DNA of 64,000 bases from Aquimarina sp. Aq107 (GCF_943733665.1 NZ_OX030782.1:2586001-2650000), one strand, 5' to 3'. Positions 31,958 through 41,788 are shown, counted from the first letter of the stretch. Notes: generated by a model from the sequence alone, not told the origin. Made by a program: numbers and translations.

Positions 31958-32180
31958 AAGAACAGATAAAGAATTATTAGGTAAAGGTATACAGCGTATG
32001 GCAATTGCGTTGATTTTTATGTTTATTAGTCCAGTGATTATTCACTCTGCTTTTAAAAACCAAGATCATTCTTATTACTATCCCATATTAATTTTAGGAT
32101 TAGTTGGCGCTGCATTCGCTATATTCATGGCATTTAGAGGGTTAAAAACTATTATGGATTCTATTTTTGGTAAAAAATAG
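31947..32180 (+). CDS. Small two-helix membrane protein (DUF6095-like)
   Basis: A 77-residue protein from the ATG at 31947, overlapping the murQ end by 11 bases. MEPKRTDKELLGKGIQRM precedes two hydrophobic helices (about 19-38 and 49-70) and a basic end, FGKK. It resembles the flavobacterial DUF6095 group, which has no known function. The last codons form one arm of a 15-bp hairpin (32154-32187). Confidence 0.65.
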   Translation: MEPKRTDKELLGKGIQRMAIALIFMFISPVIIHSAFKNQDHSYYYPILILGLVGAAFAIFMAFRGLKTIMDSIFGKK

Positions 32181-32187
32181 AATCCAT
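32154..32187. terminator. Perfect 15-bp hairpin at the end of the DUF6095-like gene
   Basis: ATGGATTCTATTTTT (32154-32168) pairs exactly with AAAAATAGAATCCAT (32173-32187) around GGTA; the stop codon lies within the right arm. There is no following U-tract on either strand, so it may be an RNA end-protecting hairpin or an atypical barrier between convergent genes. Confidence 0.5.
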
Positions 32188-32218
32188 ATATAATTATAGT
32201 TTAATTATACCAGTAGGG

Positions 32219-33265
32219 TTAGTAATCCCCTACAATTTTATTATTCTCGATCCTCTCTTTCAGGTCACTAATATATTTTAATGCGTTTTTATTTTCGTAA
32301 TCTGTATAGGCCTTTGTAGCCCATTCAATAGCCTTGGTATAATCTCCTTTTATTTCATTATAGAAAGCCATATTAAAACAAGCCTGTCCGGCAATTTCTG
32401 GATCTGAATTACTAGTTTCTTTTTCCCATAATTCAGCTGCTCCATCCCATTGCCCTGTTTCTACTTTTCGTTTTGCAATTTCAAAATTCGGCGTCGCTTT
32501 CACATAATAATCTCTATATACATTATCCCTATAGGGTAATAATCTCAACGCATAATCACTACCAATTTTCTGACTAATTTGTAGGACTGATTGTTTTCTA
32601 TTCGTAGCAGCCTCAATTGCTTTTATTGGATTTATTCCTTTTCCTATAGATTTCGTTTTCTCATTAACTGATAGTTGATCACTGATTTTTTTTCGAATAC
32701 GATCGTATATACGCCATCCCGTTTTTATCTTAGTTTCTATATTTACTTGGTGTTCTACACCAGGAAGTTCTAGTCCTAATGGTCCTTCAATCTTCTTGTT
32801 TTCGACAGTGTATGAAGCTTTAGCATCAGTATCATATATGGCTAAAGTAAAAATCGCATCTACATTATTCGTTTTACAAAGTTTATCAATTTGGTCCCAA
32901 CTTATGGGTGATGGAAAAATACCTCCTCCAGGATTTTCTTTTAATGACATCGGTAAGATCGTTACTTCGGTAAACCTAGGATTTTGAAGTAATGCTGTTT
33001 TTAAAGAAATAATGGCTTGCTTAGCTCCATCCTCATCGAGTTTTGCTCCTTCAATAGATAATATTTTATCTAATTGATCTAATCCTACATTATCATTAGA
33101 AGGTATGCTTCTATTAAGGATTCCTATTTTCTTAACAGATGAATCCAACGTAACAATTGGAGGTTTTATGACTTCTGTCTTCAATGATTTTTTACTTCCA
33201 CAGCCAACACTAATAAGTAAAACTAAAGTTGAGATAATAATTTTATATGTGAGTATATTTTTCAT
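32219..33265 (-). CDS. DUF6340-like lipoprotein with TPR-like C-terminus
   Basis: A 348-residue lipoprotein with signal peptide and lipobox ending SVGC (Cys about 22). The body includes KKIGILNRSIPSNDN and a region resembling assembly-type lipoproteins that compute a list of proteins or fluxes. The C-terminal 100 residues contain a TPR-like pair (GQWDGAAELWEKET, AGQACFNMAFYNEIKGDYTKAIEWATKAY). It looks like the Bacteroidetes DUF6340 family, of unknown function. It ends 39 bases from the convergent DUF6095-like gene. Confidence 0.65.
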   Translation of the reverse strand: MKNILTYKIIISTLVLLISVGCGSKKSLKTEVIKPPIVTLDSSVKKIGILNRSIPSNDNVGLDQLDKILSIEGAKLDEDGAKQAIISLKTALLQNPRFTEVTILPMSLKENPGGGIFPSPISWDQIDKLCKTNNVDAIFTLAIYDTDAKASYTVENKKIEGPLGLELPGVEHQVNIETKIKTGWRIYDRIRKKISDQLSVNEKTKSIGKGINPIKAIEAATNRKQSVLQISQKIGSDYALRLLPYRDNVYRDYYVKATPNFEIAKRKVETGQWDGAAELWEKETSNSDPEIAGQACFNMAFYNEIKGDYTKAIEWATKAYTDYENKNALKYISDLKERIENNKIVGDY

Positions 33266-33310
33266 TTCCAGGTAAATTATGAATTAGACATATAGCATCA
33301 ATAAGAAATA

Positions 33311-33352
33311 CAAAAAATGGAAAGGATGGTTTTCCCCAAAACCATCCTTTCC
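33311..33352 (-). terminator. Intrinsic terminator of the 33.4-kb lipoprotein gene
   Basis: GGAAAGGATGGTTTT (33319-33333) and AAAACCATCCTTTCC (33338-33352) form a perfect 15-bp stem with a CCCC loop. On the minus strand it is followed by ATTTTTTG. It sits 21 bases after the stop at 33374. Confidence 0.92.
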
Positions 33353-33373
33353 CTAAAAATTTTTGAATATCAA

Positions 33374-33793
33374 TTAATTCGGGACAAATGCCCAAGAATT
33401 ACCACCTACTTGTGCTCCAATAGTTAACTCTTCGTTTTCTATATCTATTCCTGCAGCTGAACCATCAGTACCTACCGTTGCATACGTACCATTTCCACTA
33501 CCAATAAATCTTAATCCTGTAATTGAAGGAACTCCATCACTGAAACTAATAGTATATGTACTTCCCGAACCAGAAATGGTTGCTGTTCCATCTACTCCGG
33601 CTACTATTCCCATGCCATTTGCTGGAGTATAAGTAAGTTCTCCGTCAAATGTAGTAACAAGACTTGCTGGTAAAGTAACAAATTCCTCCGCAGGTGTTCC
33701 ATCATCATCACTACCACAAGATGAAATGAATAAAACAGATAATACTAATACTACTTTACTTAAGTTTTTCAAAAAATTGTTTTGAGTTTTCAT
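33374..33793 (-). CDS. Small secreted lipoprotein with an FSDGVPSI-type domain
   Basis: A 139-residue lipoprotein starting MKTQNNFLKNLSKVVL, with a lipobox ending ISSC (Cys about 26) and an acidic GSDDD linker. The single domain contains FDGELTYTPANG, DGTATISGSGSTYTISFSDGVPSITGLRFI and a C-terminal AQVGGNSWAF. The same pattern appears in the protein at 46.5 kb (YAFYFSDGVPSISGIKFI), so this is a local paralogous family with no name known to me. The ATG at 33793 is chosen because the signal peptide begins there; an upstream ATG at 33853 adds an unlikely leader. Confidence 0.7.
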   Translation of the reverse strand: MKTQNNFLKNLSKVVLVLSVLFISSCGSDDDGTPAEEFVTLPASLVTTFDGELTYTPANGMGIVAGVDGTATISGSGSTYTISFSDGVPSITGLRFIGSGNGTYATVGTDGSAAGIDIENEELTIGAQVGGNSWAFVPN

Positions 33794-34139
33794 TGCTTTT
33801 AATTTTAAATAAATTATTAAACCTGAGGTAAACTTAATTTTATTCTCTCCCAATTAAATTAAGCTGTGGACATTTGAAGAGATTTTGTTGACCAACAGTA
33901 AATCTTAAAGGAACATTGTTATCTCACTATATATTTTAAAACTAAGTCTTCAGTATATTCTTTAAAAACCAATTATTCCTTAATCACAAAATGAATAATT
34001 CTCGAGTATTTCTTTAAAACCACAAAATTTACTACAAACATCCTGCTTTAGTAACCATTCATCCTCATTTCGAAATTATTCCTCGCTAATAATCTTAAAT
34101 TAAACTAGTAAACTGGATAATTCCGATATCAATATAATT
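33794..34139. other. Divergent intergenic region, 346 bases, upstream of vgrG
   Basis: AT-rich. No TAnnTTTG box with a well-placed TTG, no riboswitch and no open frame was seen. It must hold the promoters of the lipoprotein and the vgrG island. Confidence 0.5.
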
Positions 34140-36002
34140 ATGGCAACTGACACACAAGTACAAATATTTATAGATGGTGATCCCATTCCCGCATTTAAAA
34201 AACTCTCTCTTTCTCAAGAAATAGATGCACATCATAGTTTTGAATTAATCTGTAGAAAAGATGTATTAGAAGAAGTTACAGATCATATCTCTGGAGAGAG
34301 CATTAATTTTTTGGGCGCTATTTTTCTATTAAAAATACAATCCGTTAATGGCTTTTCCGAAAATGAAATATTAGAATTTAAAGGTATTGTCACATCCATT
34401 AATACTGTAAAAGGATTCTATCAGAAAACGGGTGATCTCATCCATATAATAGGTAAAAGTTCTAGTATAATTACGGATGATGGTCCTCATTATGCATCTC
34501 ATCAGGACATAGGAATTTCAGAAATTTTAGAAAAAACGTTTACTGGATATGATAAAGGAATTCTACAGTATAACATTTCTCCAAAAAAAATTACTCCAAT
34601 ACATTATAGTGTTCAAAAAGAAGAAAGTGCTTTCCAATATGCGAGCAGACTAGCCGCACAGTATGGAGAATGGTTTTATTATGATGGATCTAAGTTAGTT
34701 TTTGGAAAACCTGAAAACAAAGAACCTATAAAACTTCGATATGGTTATGATCTATTAGAGTTGTCTATGAAATTAGAAGCTATACCTAACAACTTTAAAT
34801 ATTTCACCAATGATTACCTAACAGATAATTTTCACGAAGTAAAAACCGCAGAATTGAATTCTAGTTCTAAAGGTTTTATTTCTACAATTAATCAAAAAAG
34901 CAATAAACTATTTCAAAAAGAAACGCAGATTTTTGTGAGTGCTCATGATGATCCACAGATGAAATCACGTATAGATGATCAAATATTACATCAAAAACAA
35001 GCTAATGAAGTAAATCAAATAAAAGTCTCCGGAAAAAGTAGTAATCCAAGTATCTCTCTTGGTAGCAAAATATTAATAGATGGAGAAACCTCTTCATATG
35101 GAGGCTATAGAATTACCAAAATAACACATAATTGTGGAGAAAATGGCAGATATGAGAATAGTTTTGAAGCTATCACTGCAGAAACCGATGTATATCCAAA
35201 AACTTCTATTAAAGCATACCCAAAAAGTAAATCACAGACAGCTGTTGTAGTGGACAACGTGGATCCAGAAGGAATGGGTCGTGTAAAAATACAATATGCT
35301 TGGCAAAAAGAAACAGGAGAAACTTCTCCTTGGATTAGACAAGCTAGTCTAGCTGGTGGACCAGGACAAGGAATGTATTTTGTTCCTGAAAAAGGAGATG
35401 AAGTAATCGTAGATCACGAAGGCGACAATGCAGAATTACCTATTGTAAAAGGTAGTGTGACCAATGCTTCTTCTGTTCCAGAAAGTTTTAAAAGTGGTAA
35501 TAATCATCTAAAAGCCATCAAAACAAGAAGTGGTAATCAAGTAACGCTTAATGATGCAGATGGCAGTGTTACCATAGCAGACCCTAGTGGCAATACTATT
35601 GTGATGGGTGGTAATGGAGAAATTACTATCAATGCACCTAATAAAATCACCTTCTCCTCTACTGATATTGCTATTGAAGCTAGTAATAATGTTACTGTTA
35701 ATGCAGGTAGCAATGTTGCCGCTAGTGCTGGAAGTAATTTTAGTGCTAATGCAGCTAGTAATATGAGCTTGGATGGTGGTAGTAATTTTAGTGCTAGTGG
35801 AGGCTCCAAAGCTTCTTTAAAAGGGAAAACAACTTCAATTAGTGGTAAACGTGTGTCGATTACTGCATCTGTAATGGCTAATATCCAGGCTGGAGTGGCA
35901 TTATCCTTAGCGGCGACTGGAATTGGTATTGTAGCAGGTGCTGCTGCTAAAATTTTTGGTATGGACATCAAAATAAAGGGAGGAAAAGTAGAAGTTAATT
36001 AA
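34140..36002 (+). CDS. vgrG: Type VI secretion tip protein VgrG
   Basis: A 620-residue spike protein that caps the Hcp tube and carries effectors. The N-terminal gp27-like part (about 1-350) starts TDTQVQIFIDGDPIPAFKKL. An OB-fold gp5-like domain (about 365-445) has VVDNVDPEGMGRVKIQYAW, SPWIRQASLAGGPGQGMYF and PEKGDEVIVDHEGDNAELP. A C-terminal needle follows, with Ser/Asn/Ala-rich repeats of the type SNVxxxAGSN (about 515-570) and a hydrophobic glycine/alanine end. The Bacteroidetes origin points to T6SS subtype iii. The Rhs effector genes follow directly, but no baseplate or sheath genes are in the window. Confidence 0.92.
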   Translation: MATDTQVQIFIDGDPIPAFKKLSLSQEIDAHHSFELICRKDVLEEVTDHISGESINFLGAIFLLKIQSVNGFSENEILEFKGIVTSINTVKGFYQKTGDLIHIIGKSSSIITDDGPHYASHQDIGISEILEKTFTGYDKGILQYNISPKKITPIHYSVQKEESAFQYASRLAAQYGEWFYYDGSKLVFGKPENKEPIKLRYGYDLLELSMKLEAIPNNFKYFTNDYLTDNFHEVKTAELNSSSKGFISTINQKSNKLFQKETQIFVSAHDDPQMKSRIDDQILHQKQANEVNQIKVSGKSSNPSISLGSKILIDGETSSYGGYRITKITHNCGENGRYENSFEAITAETDVYPKTSIKAYPKSKSQTAVVVDNVDPEGMGRVKIQYAWQKETGETSPWIRQASLAGGPGQGMYFVPEKGDEVIVDHEGDNAELPIVKGSVTNASSVPESFKSGNNHLKAIKTRSGNQVTLNDADGSVTIADPSGNTIVMGGNGEITINAPNKITFSSTDIAIEASNNVTVNAGSNVAASAGSNFSANAASNMSLDGGSNFSASGGSKASLKGKTTSISGKRVSITASVMANIQAGVALSLAATGIGIVAGAAAKIFGMDIKIKGGKVEVN

Positions 36003-36016
36003 ATCACAAAAATCGA

Positions 36017-36865
36017 ATGTTAGTAAAAGAAAAAACACCTTTAATCATACCGTTTTCTTTTGGCATACAGAGATACAAGGTTTCTCTTCAACTATTGTAT
36101 AAGAAACTGGAACAGTCTGAACACGAAAAACTCTCATTTATTTTGGAAAAAAGATGGATTGAGAAAAATGAAAAAGGTTCAATCTATAGTGTTGAGTTGT
36201 TTTTGGACAATTCTGACGAAACAACAAGTACTTATTATAAGGATGTACAAACCGTAGTATTAAAAAAAGTAATACTTCAATTAGACAACCAAAATCAAAT
36301 AGTAAAGGTATACAATTATGGAGAAATCTGTGAATGTTGGGACGAGAGTAAGAAAGTTTTTTTTAAAAGAAATAAAGAAATGTACTCAATTAAAAGTAAG
36401 ATGAAAGCAATTGATGACGCACTTAGCGATAGAAAACACTTTTTAAATTATATAATAGATCAAGAGTTATATCAGATCCTATTTCCTGCTGTATGTCAAA
36501 AAGAACTTATTTGTAATAAACCTATTTTATCTACAAAGAGATATACGAATTTGTTCAAAGAAACTATTGTACCCATAATAAATTGTTCCGTTTTGGAAAA
36601 AACAGATTCCAAAACTAAGAAAGCTTATTTCTATGATATTGAATCCATTGAATCAAAGGAATTTGATGATGAATCGTTAATAAAAGCATACAAGAAAGCT
36701 TACAATGTAAGTGATATTCAACTTGATTTCACTACGATAAGAAACTATAGCATAGGACTAGATGGTATTATGCAATCTATACAGAGTATTAAGAACGTAA
36801 AAGTATCTGAATTAGAAAATTTCGAACAACTTACGGAAGCTACGTTGTTACCAAAAAACAATTAA
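36017..36865 (+). CDS. Unknown protein in the T6SS adaptor position
   Basis: A 282-residue soluble protein with no signal peptide, no transmembrane segment and no family I recognise. It is mixed alpha/beta by appearance, with a lysine-rich middle and five cysteines spread through it. It starts 14 bases after vgrG and ends 3 bases before the PAAR-like/Rhs gene. In other bacteria this slot is filled by adaptors or chaperones (DUF1795/EagR, DUF2169, DUF4123) that load the effector on VgrG. I see no resemblance to those, so an adaptor role is inference from order only. Confidence 0.7.
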   Translation: MLVKEKTPLIIPFSFGIQRYKVSLQLLYKKLEQSEHEKLSFILEKRWIEKNEKGSIYSVELFLDNSDETTSTYYKDVQTVVLKKVILQLDNQNQIVKVYNYGEICECWDESKKVFFKRNKEMYSIKSKMKAIDDALSDRKHFLNYIIDQELYQILFPAVCQKELICNKPILSTKRYTNLFKETIVPIINCSVLEKTDSKTKKAYFYDIESIESKEFDDESLIKAYKKAYNVSDIQLDFTTIRNYSIGLDGIMQSIQSIKNVKVSELENFEQLTEATLLPKNN

Positions 36866-36868
36866 TCG

Positions 36869-39800
36869 ATGGCCAGGTATTATATAAAAAACGGAGTAGA
36901 ATTAGAGTGTGACAAGGGGAGCGCGACATCTAACCTTACAGTAACTAGTACCACTAACACAAAGATAAAAGGAGAAAATTGGGCTACAGAAAAAGACAAA
37001 GAATTTGGCACCAATTTCAAACCTTTTGGAACCTGTAGTTGTAATAGTGGTGCTCCTTGTGTTGCTAAAACCATAAAATGGATAAACATAGCTGAGAATG
37101 AGAGCTCCTCCGGCAAAAAATATATTTTACATGATAGCAAACTACTTTGTTCTCTTGGGGGAGCAATCACTATAAAATTAGAAGAAAAAGGAAATACATC
37201 CGACGCAGAAGATCCTAAGGTGCCAAAAGAATCCAATGAAGGTAGCACAAGTAACTCTTCTTCTTCCCCATCAAATGACGATTCCTCATCTCCTGAATCT
37301 GCTACACAAACCAATCATGATTCTAGTGATCAAACCGAAGATAAAGAAAACTCTGAAGATTCAAAAAAAACATACACAACTACTAGAAGAGGTAAAAAAA
37401 TCAACCTATTAGTAGATCCTAAGAAATATAATCAAGAAGAAGGTGTAAAAAATAATAGAACAAGGACTAGAGCTCGAGGTCCATGGAGAAATAATAAAAA
37501 TGATAATTCTTTTCAAGATAGTGTAGGACAAGAAGCATTAAATATTCTTGGAGATATAGGTCGCAATTTAGTTAATGGAAGGTCATTAAAAGTTTTTGGG
37601 AACTATGTTGTGGGGGTAGGAAAAGGGATCAAAGGAGCAGTAGTTGGACTTTATACTGGGGCAGAAACCGCTTTTTTATATGGCCGAAATAGAACAGAAT
37701 TGTATTTAAGTTCTTTATCGGAAGAAGAGCGGTTTAATCAAGAAATGGCGAATCTTTTGCAAGACCAACAAATTTCGCAATACATAGAAGGTCTACCTGG
37801 AAACTATGATGAACTTAGATTATTTATGACAGATAAATTTGAAGAAATTGGAATATCTATCGAAGAGTTCAAAAATCTAAGCGAAGAAGAACAGGGAAAA
37901 TTAATTGGTCAAGGCGTCGGAGGTTTTGTTGGTGGAGGCGCAGTAGGAGCTGCAGCAAAAAAAGGGACAGGTGCCATGGGAAAAGCCATGAAAGCTTTTA
38001 ATATCGGAGCAAACCCAAAAGGTTATTTAACCAATCTTTTTAAAAGCAAAGCTATCGAAAATATACCTGGAGGTCCAGAAATGATGGCACTATACAATAA
38101 AGTCAACCAAGCAAAAAATTATAAAAACGGTCTAAAAGAATTAAAAAAAATTGCAGCAGCTCCATTAGGGCTGGTACTTAATAAAAAAGCAAGAAAAAAA
38201 ACACAAGAAGAAATAGATGCGGAAGAGAACAGAGCACGTGAAGCTCATAAAAAGGCGCAAAAAGAAAAGGATAAATTAGAAGCAACTCTTTTAAATCAAA
38301 GATTAGAGAAATTAAGGAACCAAGAAAAAGCAGAAGGAAAAACAAAAGAGGCTGCTTCTGCTTTAGTACAATTACAAAAAAGATCTGATCCAGTAGATGT
38401 TGTCACAGGTGTTGTAATTTATGATGATATAGATTTCGAAATTCCAGGAATCATACCTATTCGATGGGAGCGTTACTGGTACTCTGATTCTAAGTATATA
38501 GGCCCCCTAGGTCATGGTTGTCATCATAAATACGACATTCATATACAAGTAAAAGAAAAACTCATCTTACTTACGTTGTCGGATGGAAGACCCGCTTTTT
38601 TTCCTATACTAACCAAAGAAAACAATAGTTCTTATAATGCTAAGGAAAAACTAACACTTACATTAACTAATAATCAAAATTACGAGTTGTTCGATCATAC
38701 AGCTCAGCTTAATTACACATTTGAAAATAGATCCAATATTTATAGACTTACACAACTATCTAATGTAAAAGGTATTGCTATAGAATTTCAATACTACAAT
38801 GATCATCTTGATAAAATTATTGACACAGCAGGTAGAGTGATCAAAATTCATTCTAATGAAAAAGGTTTTATTACAAAAATAACCGCCCATCATAAGGAGA
38901 ATAACCGAACATTAGTACGCTATAATTATAATAAAATGGGCGATATGATAAAAATAACAGATCCCCAAGAAAAATCTGTTACTATAATTTATAAAAACCA
39001 CCTAATGGTCTCTAAAACACATCGATTAGGAAAAACTTTTAATTGGGAATATGAAAAAATGAAACCTGGAGCACGTTGCACAAGAGCATGGGGTGATAAT
39101 GGTTTACTAGAGTATACTATTGAATATGGTAAAGAGTATAATAGAGTTATCAATTCGTTAGGGCATACATCTCTTTTTTATCATCAGGGAGGAAATTTAG
39201 CTACTAAGATTGTAGATCCGTTAGGAGGAGTAATTATAAGAATGTTGAACAAAAACAATGATGTAGTCAAACTAATCGATGAAGAGGGTAACGAAATAAA
39301 TTACAAGTACGATGAAAGAGGTAATTTATCAGAAAAGAAATTATCTGATGGTAGTACTGTGGAGTATACTTTTGATAAAAAAAATAAGCTACAATTACTT
39401 ACAAAACCTGAAGGCGGTGTAGTGGTTAGATCTTATAAAAATGATCAATTGGATTGTATTATTGAGCCTGATGGGATGATGACTACCTTCGAATATAATA
39501 AAGAAGGATTGATCTCAAAAATTTATGACAATAGAGATAAAGAAACCCTTTTATTTTATGATAATGAATATAACTTGATTAAAACTCAATTCCCTGACGG
39601 AAGTATTTCTACTTGGGAATATGATTGTTGGGGACAATGTATTAAAACTGTAAACCCTGTCAAACAACAACAGGAGTTTTCTTATGATGTCCTTGGTAAT
39701 ATTTCCAAAATAAGATTACCAGATAATACTACTGTAAAACTTGAATATGATAGTTATGGAAGAATAATAAAAGCGATTGATAATAAGCAGATTATTAATT

Positions 39801-41788
39801 ACCAATATACTTTAATGGGGAATCTAAAATCAAGAGAGCAAGATGGAAGAAGGGTGCTTTTTAGATACAACAATGAAGAAGAACTAATAGGAATTATTAA
39901 TGAACAAAATGAATCTTATAGTTTTACAAGAGATGCTAAAGGTAACATTATAGAAGAAAAAGGCTTTGATAATTTGACTCGAAAATTTATTCGAGATAAA
40001 GCAGGTAAGGTGATAAAAGTAGAACGACCTGATAATAATCATAGTATATACAAGTATGATAAAGGAGGTCGCATATCTCGTATAGATTATAAAGATGGTA
40101 CTTGGGCTACATATAGCTATAATAAGGATGGTTTACTAACAGAAGCTGTAAATCAAAATAGCCACGTAAAATTTACACGCGATCAAGCTGGTAGAATCTT
40201 ATCTGAAAATCAAGATGGATATACCGTAACTAGTGAATATGGAGAGCTGGGAATACGTACAGCTATTAAAAGTAATCTTGGGGCTGATATCAATTTTGAA
40301 CACTCCATCATGGGAGAAGTAAACAAAGTCCTTGCAAAAACTGATCAAGTCAAACCTTGGGAAGCTAATTTCTTATACAATAGTTTAGGTATGGAAACCG
40401 AAAGGATACTACCAGGTGGTATAACGAGTAGTTGGAATTATGATAGATATGGAAACCCTAAACAACATATTGTAAGGAGTAAAAATAGGGAACAACGTAA
40501 TCGGACATATGCATGGGATGTAAATTCTAAACTGAAGCAAATTACTAATAATCTCACCCATAAAACTACGCGATTTACTTATGATGTTTTTAATAGTTTA
40601 GCTTCCGCGCAGTACGAAGATGGTAGTTATGATTATAAACTACCTGATGAAGTAGGAAACTTATACCGAACAAAGGATAAAAAAAACCGCGAATATGGTA
40701 AAAGTGGAAAACTCCTTCGGTCAGGATCTACACATTATCATTATGATAAAGAAGGGAGTTTAATAGAAAAAGATACACCAAAAGGCACTTGGAAATACAC
40801 TTGGGAAGCTGGAGGAATGCTACAAAGTGTAACCAAACCTGATAAAACAAAAATAGAATTTGAATATGACGCACTAGGTCGTCGTACTAGTAAGATAATT
40901 CATAGAGTCCCGAGCGAAGCCGAAGGGCAAAATAGTGTTATTACCCGCTTTGTTTGGGACGGAAATGTACCATTACACGAATGGAAATACAATCTAAAAG
41001 ATAGACCCAGAACAGTAGTAGATGGGTTAGGAAATATTTCAAAAGACACAAAAGAACCTGTAAAAGATGTAATTACATGGATCTTCAACCAAGGAACTTC
41101 TATACCTTCAGCAAAAATAACTTATGAAGACACATATTCTATCATTACAGATTACCTAGGTACTCCTGTGGAAATGTACAACAGTAACGGAGAAAAAACC
41201 TGGCAAGCAGAATATGATATGTACGGAAAAGTTCGTAAACTTGTTACAGGTTCCTTGAATGATTGCCCGTTTAGATATCAAGGACAATATGAAGATGTAG
41301 AAACTGAACTTTATTATAATAGATTTAGATATTATTCACCTCAAGAAGGACTATATATATCTCAAGATCCTATTAGATTAGCAGGTAATAATCCTAATAT
41401 TTATGCCTATACTAAGGATAACAATGTATGGATTGATGTATTCGGGTTAGCGGGGGATTATAAAGAAATGCCTGTAGTACCAGGTCATCAAAGACATCAC
41501 ATTATTCCTCAATCAATGAATCATCCACTTTTGAATAGCATTGGTTATGATCCACATCAGAGTAGAAATATTATTCAATTACCAACAACAACTGATATTG
41601 ATCCAACAAGAGCAGTCCACCGAGGAAAGCACTTCGGTGATTATGACAATATGATTAAGACAAGGCTTGATGTCATTGATAATATGGATGCTAGCAATGA
41701 AATAAAAAGAGCCCATACGGATGCTTTAATGGATGAAATAAGGGATGATCTGGAGAATAAACGAATAATATTAAATAAAGCGAAGTAA
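36869..41788 (+). CDS. PAAR-like (DUF4280)/Rhs effector with C-terminal AHH nuclease
   Basis: A 1639-residue polymorphic toxin. Residues 1-110 form a DUF4280/PAAR-like cap (VELECDKGSA, PFGTCSCNSGAPC, LLCSLGGAI). A Ser/Asn/Glu-rich linker covers 115-170 and helical segments 180-500. RHS/YD repeats run from about 505 to 1480, with a DPVDVVTG entry and the closing core YYNRFRYYSPQEGLYISQDP and NNPNIYAYTKDNN. The variable tip (about 1530-1639) has RHHIIPQS (His1543/His1544), NIIQLPT and HRGKHFGDYDNM, typical of AHH-family HNH/EndoVII nucleases. It probably cuts DNA in rival cells. A GC-rich repeat insert lies at 40909-40927. Confidence 0.93.
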   Translation: MARYYIKNGVELECDKGSATSNLTVTSTTNTKIKGENWATEKDKEFGTNFKPFGTCSCNSGAPCVAKTIKWINIAENESSSGKKYILHDSKLLCSLGGAITIKLEEKGNTSDAEDPKVPKESNEGSTSNSSSSPSNDDSSSPESATQTNHDSSDQTEDKENSEDSKKTYTTTRRGKKINLLVDPKKYNQEEGVKNNRTRTRARGPWRNNKNDNSFQDSVGQEALNILGDIGRNLVNGRSLKVFGNYVVGVGKGIKGAVVGLYTGAETAFLYGRNRTELYLSSLSEEERFNQEMANLLQDQQISQYIEGLPGNYDELRLFMTDKFEEIGISIEEFKNLSEEEQGKLIGQGVGGFVGGGAVGAAAKKGTGAMGKAMKAFNIGANPKGYLTNLFKSKAIENIPGGPEMMALYNKVNQAKNYKNGLKELKKIAAAPLGLVLNKKARKKTQEEIDAEENRAREAHKKAQKEKDKLEATLLNQRLEKLRNQEKAEGKTKEAASALVQLQKRSDPVDVVTGVVIYDDIDFEIPGIIPIRWERYWYSDSKYIGPLGHGCHHKYDIHIQVKEKLILLTLSDGRPAFFPILTKENNSSYNAKEKLTLTLTNNQNYELFDHTAQLNYTFENRSNIYRLTQLSNVKGIAIEFQYYNDHLDKIIDTAGRVIKIHSNEKGFITKITAHHKENNRTLVRYNYNKMGDMIKITDPQEKSVTIIYKNHLMVSKTHRLGKTFNWEYEKMKPGARCTRAWGDNGLLEYTIEYGKEYNRVINSLGHTSLFYHQGGNLATKIVDPLGGVIIRMLNKNNDVVKLIDEEGNEINYKYDERGNLSEKKLSDGSTVEYTFDKKNKLQLLTKPEGGVVVRSYKNDQLDCIIEPDGMMTTFEYNKEGLISKIYDNRDKETLLFYDNEYNLIKTQFPDGSISTWEYDCWGQCIKTVNPVKQQQEFSYDVLGNISKIRLPDNTTVKLEYDSYGRIIKAIDNKQIINYQYTLMGNLKSREQDGRRVLFRYNNEEELIGIINEQNESYSFTRDAKGNIIEEKGFDNLTRKFIRDKAGKVIKVERPDNNHSIYKYDKGGRISRIDYKDGTWATYSYNKDGLLTEAVNQNSHVKFTRDQAGRILSENQDGYTVTSEYGELGIRTAIKSNLGADINFEHSIMGEVNKVLAKTDQVKPWEANFLYNSLGMETERILPGGITSSWNYDRYGNPKQHIVRSKNREQRNRTYAWDVNSKLKQITNNLTHKTTRFTYDVFNSLASAQYEDGSYDYKLPDEVGNLYRTKDKKNREYGKSGKLLRSGSTHYHYDKEGSLIEKDTPKGTWKYTWEAGGMLQSVTKPDKTKIEFEYDALGRRTSKIIHRVPSEAEGQNSVITRFVWDGNVPLHEWKYNLKDRPRTVVDGLGNISKDTKEPVKDVITWIFNQGTSIPSAKITYEDTYSIITDYLGTPVEMYNSNGEKTWQAEYDMYGKVRKLVTGSLNDCPFRYQGQYEDVETELYYNRFRYYSPQEGLYISQDPIRLAGNNPNIYAYTKDNNVWIDVFGLAGDYKEMPVVPGHQRHHIIPQSMNHPLLNSIGYDPHQSRNIIQLPTTTDIDPTRAVHRGKHFGDYDNMIKTRLDVIDNMDASNEIKRAHTDALMDEIRDDLENKRIILNKAK
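40909..40927 (+). repeat. GC-rich REP-like sequence inside the Rhs gene
   Basis: CCCGAGCGAAGCCGAAGGG stands out in an AT-rich gene, with CCC and GGG ends. On the minus strand it reads CCCTTCGGCTTCGCTCGGG, the style of short palindromic repeats scattered through flavobacterial genomes. It is in frame and encodes PSEAEG within the Rhs core. Confidence 0.45.

Noticed and set aside
35537..35971. 144-codon minus-strand frame under vgrG
   Set aside because: Shadow of the repetitive Ser/Ala/Asn-coding needle region; low-complexity Leu/Pro/Ala product and no family.
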